From NCBI GenBank assembly GCA_903642275.1, contig CAHJWK010000031.1, forward strand, positions 1 through 38,985: a stretch of DNA of 38,985 bases. The letters are read 5' to 3'. This DNA comes from Chitinophagaceae bacterium. Its GTDB lineage: Bacteria > Bacteroidota > Bacteroidia > Chitinophagales > Chitinophagaceae. The notes under the pieces are model-generated. The model was not told the DNA's origin. It saw nothing but the letters and a program-made list of their open reading frames with translations, and did no database searches. The translations under genes were made by a program, and so were the position numbers. Position 1 is the first letter of the stretch. The number at the start of each line of letters is the position of its first letter. Shown piece by piece: positions 36,648-38,985 of the stretch.

Positions 36648-36782
36648 CTTTCATTTATATTTTACATACAAGTTTACATGCCTTCATTAAGAAACTTTGT
36701 CTTATTTGTGCATTTTGTATGTTTTATCCTCATGTTCATTACAGCGAAAATAATGTGTGATGATACATCTGCAAAAAATTTT

Positions 36783-38798
36783 CTACCAGATTTTTACTCT
36801 TGCACTATCCGGCTTATACATTTTATTTTGTGGAGTAACATTAAACGCTTTATAAAACGGCTCAAAATTAGACAGTGGTCCGTTAACCCTGTATAACGGT
36901 GGAGAATGCTGGTCTTCATTAATATACAATCTTTCTAATTCTGGCTTTTCTTTATCACGCCATATTTGTGCAAAAGAAATAAAGAAACGCTGGTCTGGTG
37001 TAAAGCCATCAATCTTTGTTGTGTCCTGCCCTTCTTTTGTTAATTTAAATGCATCATAAGCTAAATTCAAACCTCCTAAATCTGCGCTGTTCTCGCCTGT
37101 TGTAAGTGCGCCGTTAATATGCATCGTATCAAGCATTGTATAGGCGTTGTATTGATTGATAATTTTTTTGGTTCTAGCCACAAACTCCAAGCTATCATTA
37201 TGGCTCCACCAGTTTTTTAAATTGCCTTCTTTATCATATTGTGAACCCCAATCATCAAATCCATGTGTCATTTCATGGCCAATCACCATTCCTATTGCAC
37301 CATAATTTACAGCATCATCCGCGTTTGCATCAAAGAACGGAAACTGCAAAATTCCTGCAGGAAAAACTATTTCATTAAACGTTGGATTGTAATAAGCGTT
37401 GATAGTTGGCGGTGTCATTCCCCATTCAGTTTTGTCAACCGGTTTTCCTAATTTTTTTAAGTTATAATTGTAATCATCTTTATGGCAAGACATCAGGTTG
37501 TCATAATATTTATTCTTATCAATGGTTACATCATATTGTCTCCATTTATCAGGATAACCTATCTTTTTAATAAAAGCATGCAGTTTATCAACAGCAATTT
37601 TTTTAGTACTGTCGCTCATCCATGTAAGCTTATTTATTCTTGCCTCATACGCTTTTTGCAAATTGCTTACTAACTCATCTATTCTTTTTTTAGCATCCGC
37701 AGAAAAATATTCTTTTACATAAATCTTTCCTAATGCAAAACCAAGGTTACCATCAGTTGACCAATACATTCTTTCCCAGCGTGGCTTTATTTCCTGTTGG
37801 CCGGTAAGTACTTTATTGTAATCAAACTGAGCGTTTACAAAATTGCTGCTTAATGCTGCAGCCCTGCGCATAATTGTATGGCTGCACAAATATGCTTTCC
37901 ATGTATCAACAGGAATTGCTTTTAATAAATCATTAAGCTTTGTATAATAACCCGGTTGCTGAATATTAAATGAATCTGCTTTGAATCCAAGATTATCAAA
38001 CAGAGTTTTCCAAGCTATTACCGGCATTTGTTTATCAGCATCTGCAAGGGCTATTTTATGATAATTACTTTGCGGGTCGCGTAACTGAACATTTGTTTTA
38101 TGGCTTCGGGCAATTTGCTTTTCCAGCTTATAAATTTCTGCAACTTCAACAGCCGCTTTTGAGGAATCATCGCCTGTTAACACAAACAATTTTTTCAGGT
38201 ACGTTTTATAAGCATCCTGAACTTTTATACTTGCTGAATCTGTTTTAAAATAATAGTCACGGTCTGGTAAGCCAAGGCCTGTTTGGCTAAACGCAGCAAT
38301 ATTTATTTTGCTGTTTTTATCATCAGCACCAATATAATAATCAACTAACAGGTTATTTTCAAGCTTTGCCTGGTCAGCAATAAACTTCATAATGTCGCCG
38401 CTGTTTTTAATCGCATCAATTTGAGCAAGCGTAGGTTTCAACGGATCATAACCAAGCTTTTCAATGGTCGAAGAATCCATTCCTGATGCATAAAAATCAC
38501 CAACTTCCTGTTCGATATTTCCCTTTTTTGAATTACTGTTTGTAAGACTATCCAAGATAGTATGCAGCCTGTTTTTCGTTATGTTATAAACATCCAGAAA
38601 AGCACCTATACCTGTTTCAGTAGAAGGGATTTTTGCAGTATCAATCCATTTTCCATTTACAAACCTGAAAAAATTATCACCAGGCTTAACCGAAGAATCC
38701 ATGTATCCTGTTTCGATAAATTTTTGCACAGGTTTTTTTTCAGAATTGCATGCAGTAACCGCAATTGCAGCAATTACATAAAGCAGTTTATGTTTCAT
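36783..38798 (-). CDS. M13-family zinc metallopeptidase, lipoprotein
   Basis: 671 residues, the normal size for neprilysin/PepO-type endopeptidases. The N-terminus is a lipoprotein signal with lipobox VTAC (Cys17), placing it in the cell envelope. The zinc motif is VIGHEMTHGFDD (His about 507 and 511) and the third ligand is in ENSADLGG (Glu about 566). NAYYNPTFNEIVFPAGILQFPFFD is the substrate-binding signature, and the protein ends RVKIW, close to the family's terminal CxxW. It should cleave small peptides outside the inner membrane. Upstream is the end of rsmE on the same strand (69-base gap). Confidence 0.95.
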   Translation of the reverse strand: MKHKLLYVIAAIAVTACNSEKKPVQKFIETGYMDSSVKPGDNFFRFVNGKWIDTAKIPSTETGIGAFLDVYNITKNRLHTILDSLTNSNSKKGNIEQEVGDFYASGMDSSTIEKLGYDPLKPTLAQIDAIKNSGDIMKFIADQAKLENNLLVDYYIGADDKNSKINIAAFSQTGLGLPDRDYYFKTDSASIKVQDAYKTYLKKLFVLTGDDSSKAAVEVAEIYKLEKQIARSHKTNVQLRDPQSNYHKIALADADKQMPVIAWKTLFDNLGFKADSFNIQQPGYYTKLNDLLKAIPVDTWKAYLCSHTIMRRAAALSSNFVNAQFDYNKVLTGQQEIKPRWERMYWSTDGNLGFALGKIYVKEYFSADAKKRIDELVSNLQKAYEARINKLTWMSDSTKKIAVDKLHAFIKKIGYPDKWRQYDVTIDKNKYYDNLMSCHKDDYNYNLKKLGKPVDKTEWGMTPPTINAYYNPTFNEIVFPAGILQFPFFDANADDAVNYGAIGMVIGHEMTHGFDDWGSQYDKEGNLKNWWSHNDSLEFVARTKKIINQYNAYTMLDTMHINGALTTGENSADLGGLNLAYDAFKLTKEGQDTTKIDGFTPDQRFFISFAQIWRDKEKPELERLYINEDQHSPPLYRVNGPLSNFEPFYKAFNVTPQNKMYKPDSARVKIW

Positions 38799-38867
38799 AA
38801 AAAAATTTAGTCGCCGAAAGTAAATCTTTTAAACGCTTTGTTTAAATAATTTGATTGAGATCATTTT

Positions 38868-38985
38868 CTAATGAAGATTGCAAAGCAAAGAAGTTGCAAC
38901 AATTCCGGCAGTTTCGGAACGCAAACGTGTATTTCCTAAACTTACAGCTTGATAATTATATTGCAGCGCCGTTTCTATCTCATAT
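38868..38985 (-). CDS. rsmE: 16S rRNA (uracil1498-N3)-methyltransferase, C-terminal fragment
   Basis: Only the last 38 codons lie in the window; the gene runs past its right edge. EIETALQYNYQAVSLG followed by NTRLRSETAGIVAT is the C-terminal SPOUT knot of RsmE, where LGxxxLRxETA forms the SAM-binding loop. The enzyme methylates U1498 in 16S rRNA in assembled 30S subunits. The assignment rests on this short motif. Confidence 0.8.
   Translation of the reverse strand, partial: YEIETALQYNYQAVSLGNTRLRSETAGIVATSLLCNLH

Noticed and set aside
36592-36654. Longer N-terminus for asd, adding 21 residues
   Set aside because: The added codons run through a terminator hairpin, and the family start is the Met right before KVAVVGATG.

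Overview
The window reads as a chromosomal segment of a low-GC member of the Bacteroidota, probably close to Chitinophagaceae. The reasons are a SusC/SusD pair, a large protein with a type-IX-secretion (type B) C-terminal domain, two adjacent ClpP paralogues next to clpX, a fused acyl-CoA mutase IcmF, and a tRNA promoter matching the Bacteroidota consensus (TTTG, 19 bases, TAnnTTTG). The family-level placement is inference. No insertion sequence, phage, CRISPR array or rRNA was seen.

Layout. Positions 1-1560 have no intact gene: they hold an imperfect 49-bp direct repeat, a decayed frameshifted gene on the minus strand and two strong hairpins. Next come tRNA-Ser(GCT), a very acidic small protein and icmF, all on the minus strand. 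A plus-strand run follows: susC-susD plus a NagX-like membrane acyltransferase (outer-membrane import with an inner-membrane partner), then clpP-clpP-clpX. PolX (14661-16346, minus) meets clpX tail to tail.

From 16380 to 24717 (minus) lies a compact surface-polysaccharide cluster: three glycosyltransferases, a CmcI-like methyltransferase and a CDP-sugar pathway (rfbF, rfbG, a 3,5-epimerase homologue, a C-methyltransferase and an SDR reductase). Read together, these genes predict a CDP-activated, C-methyl-branched 6-deoxyhexose. Several junctions overlap as TAATG or ATGA, which implies translational coupling. A terminator-like hairpin at 23034-23062 separates the first two genes from rfbF. Upstream sits a 1444-residue secreted protein with LamG, beta-propeller and Ig-like repeats.

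From 29243 to 35542 (plus) come a soluble GAF/PAS histidine kinase, a DUF3291-like monooxygenase-fold protein whose start looks frameshifted, a VOC-fold protein, an EamA transporter, a flippase-like membrane protein and a DUF3108 protein. The end of the window (minus) has asd, an M13 metallopeptidase lipoprotein and the C-terminal tip of rsmE, cut by the window edge.

Less expected items are degenerate 7-base tandem repeats at three sites (two inside icmF, one between the clpP genes), the propeller nested inside a split PKD domain, a PolX that seems to have lost its polymerase metal-binding motif, and an inverted repeat over the clpX promoter.
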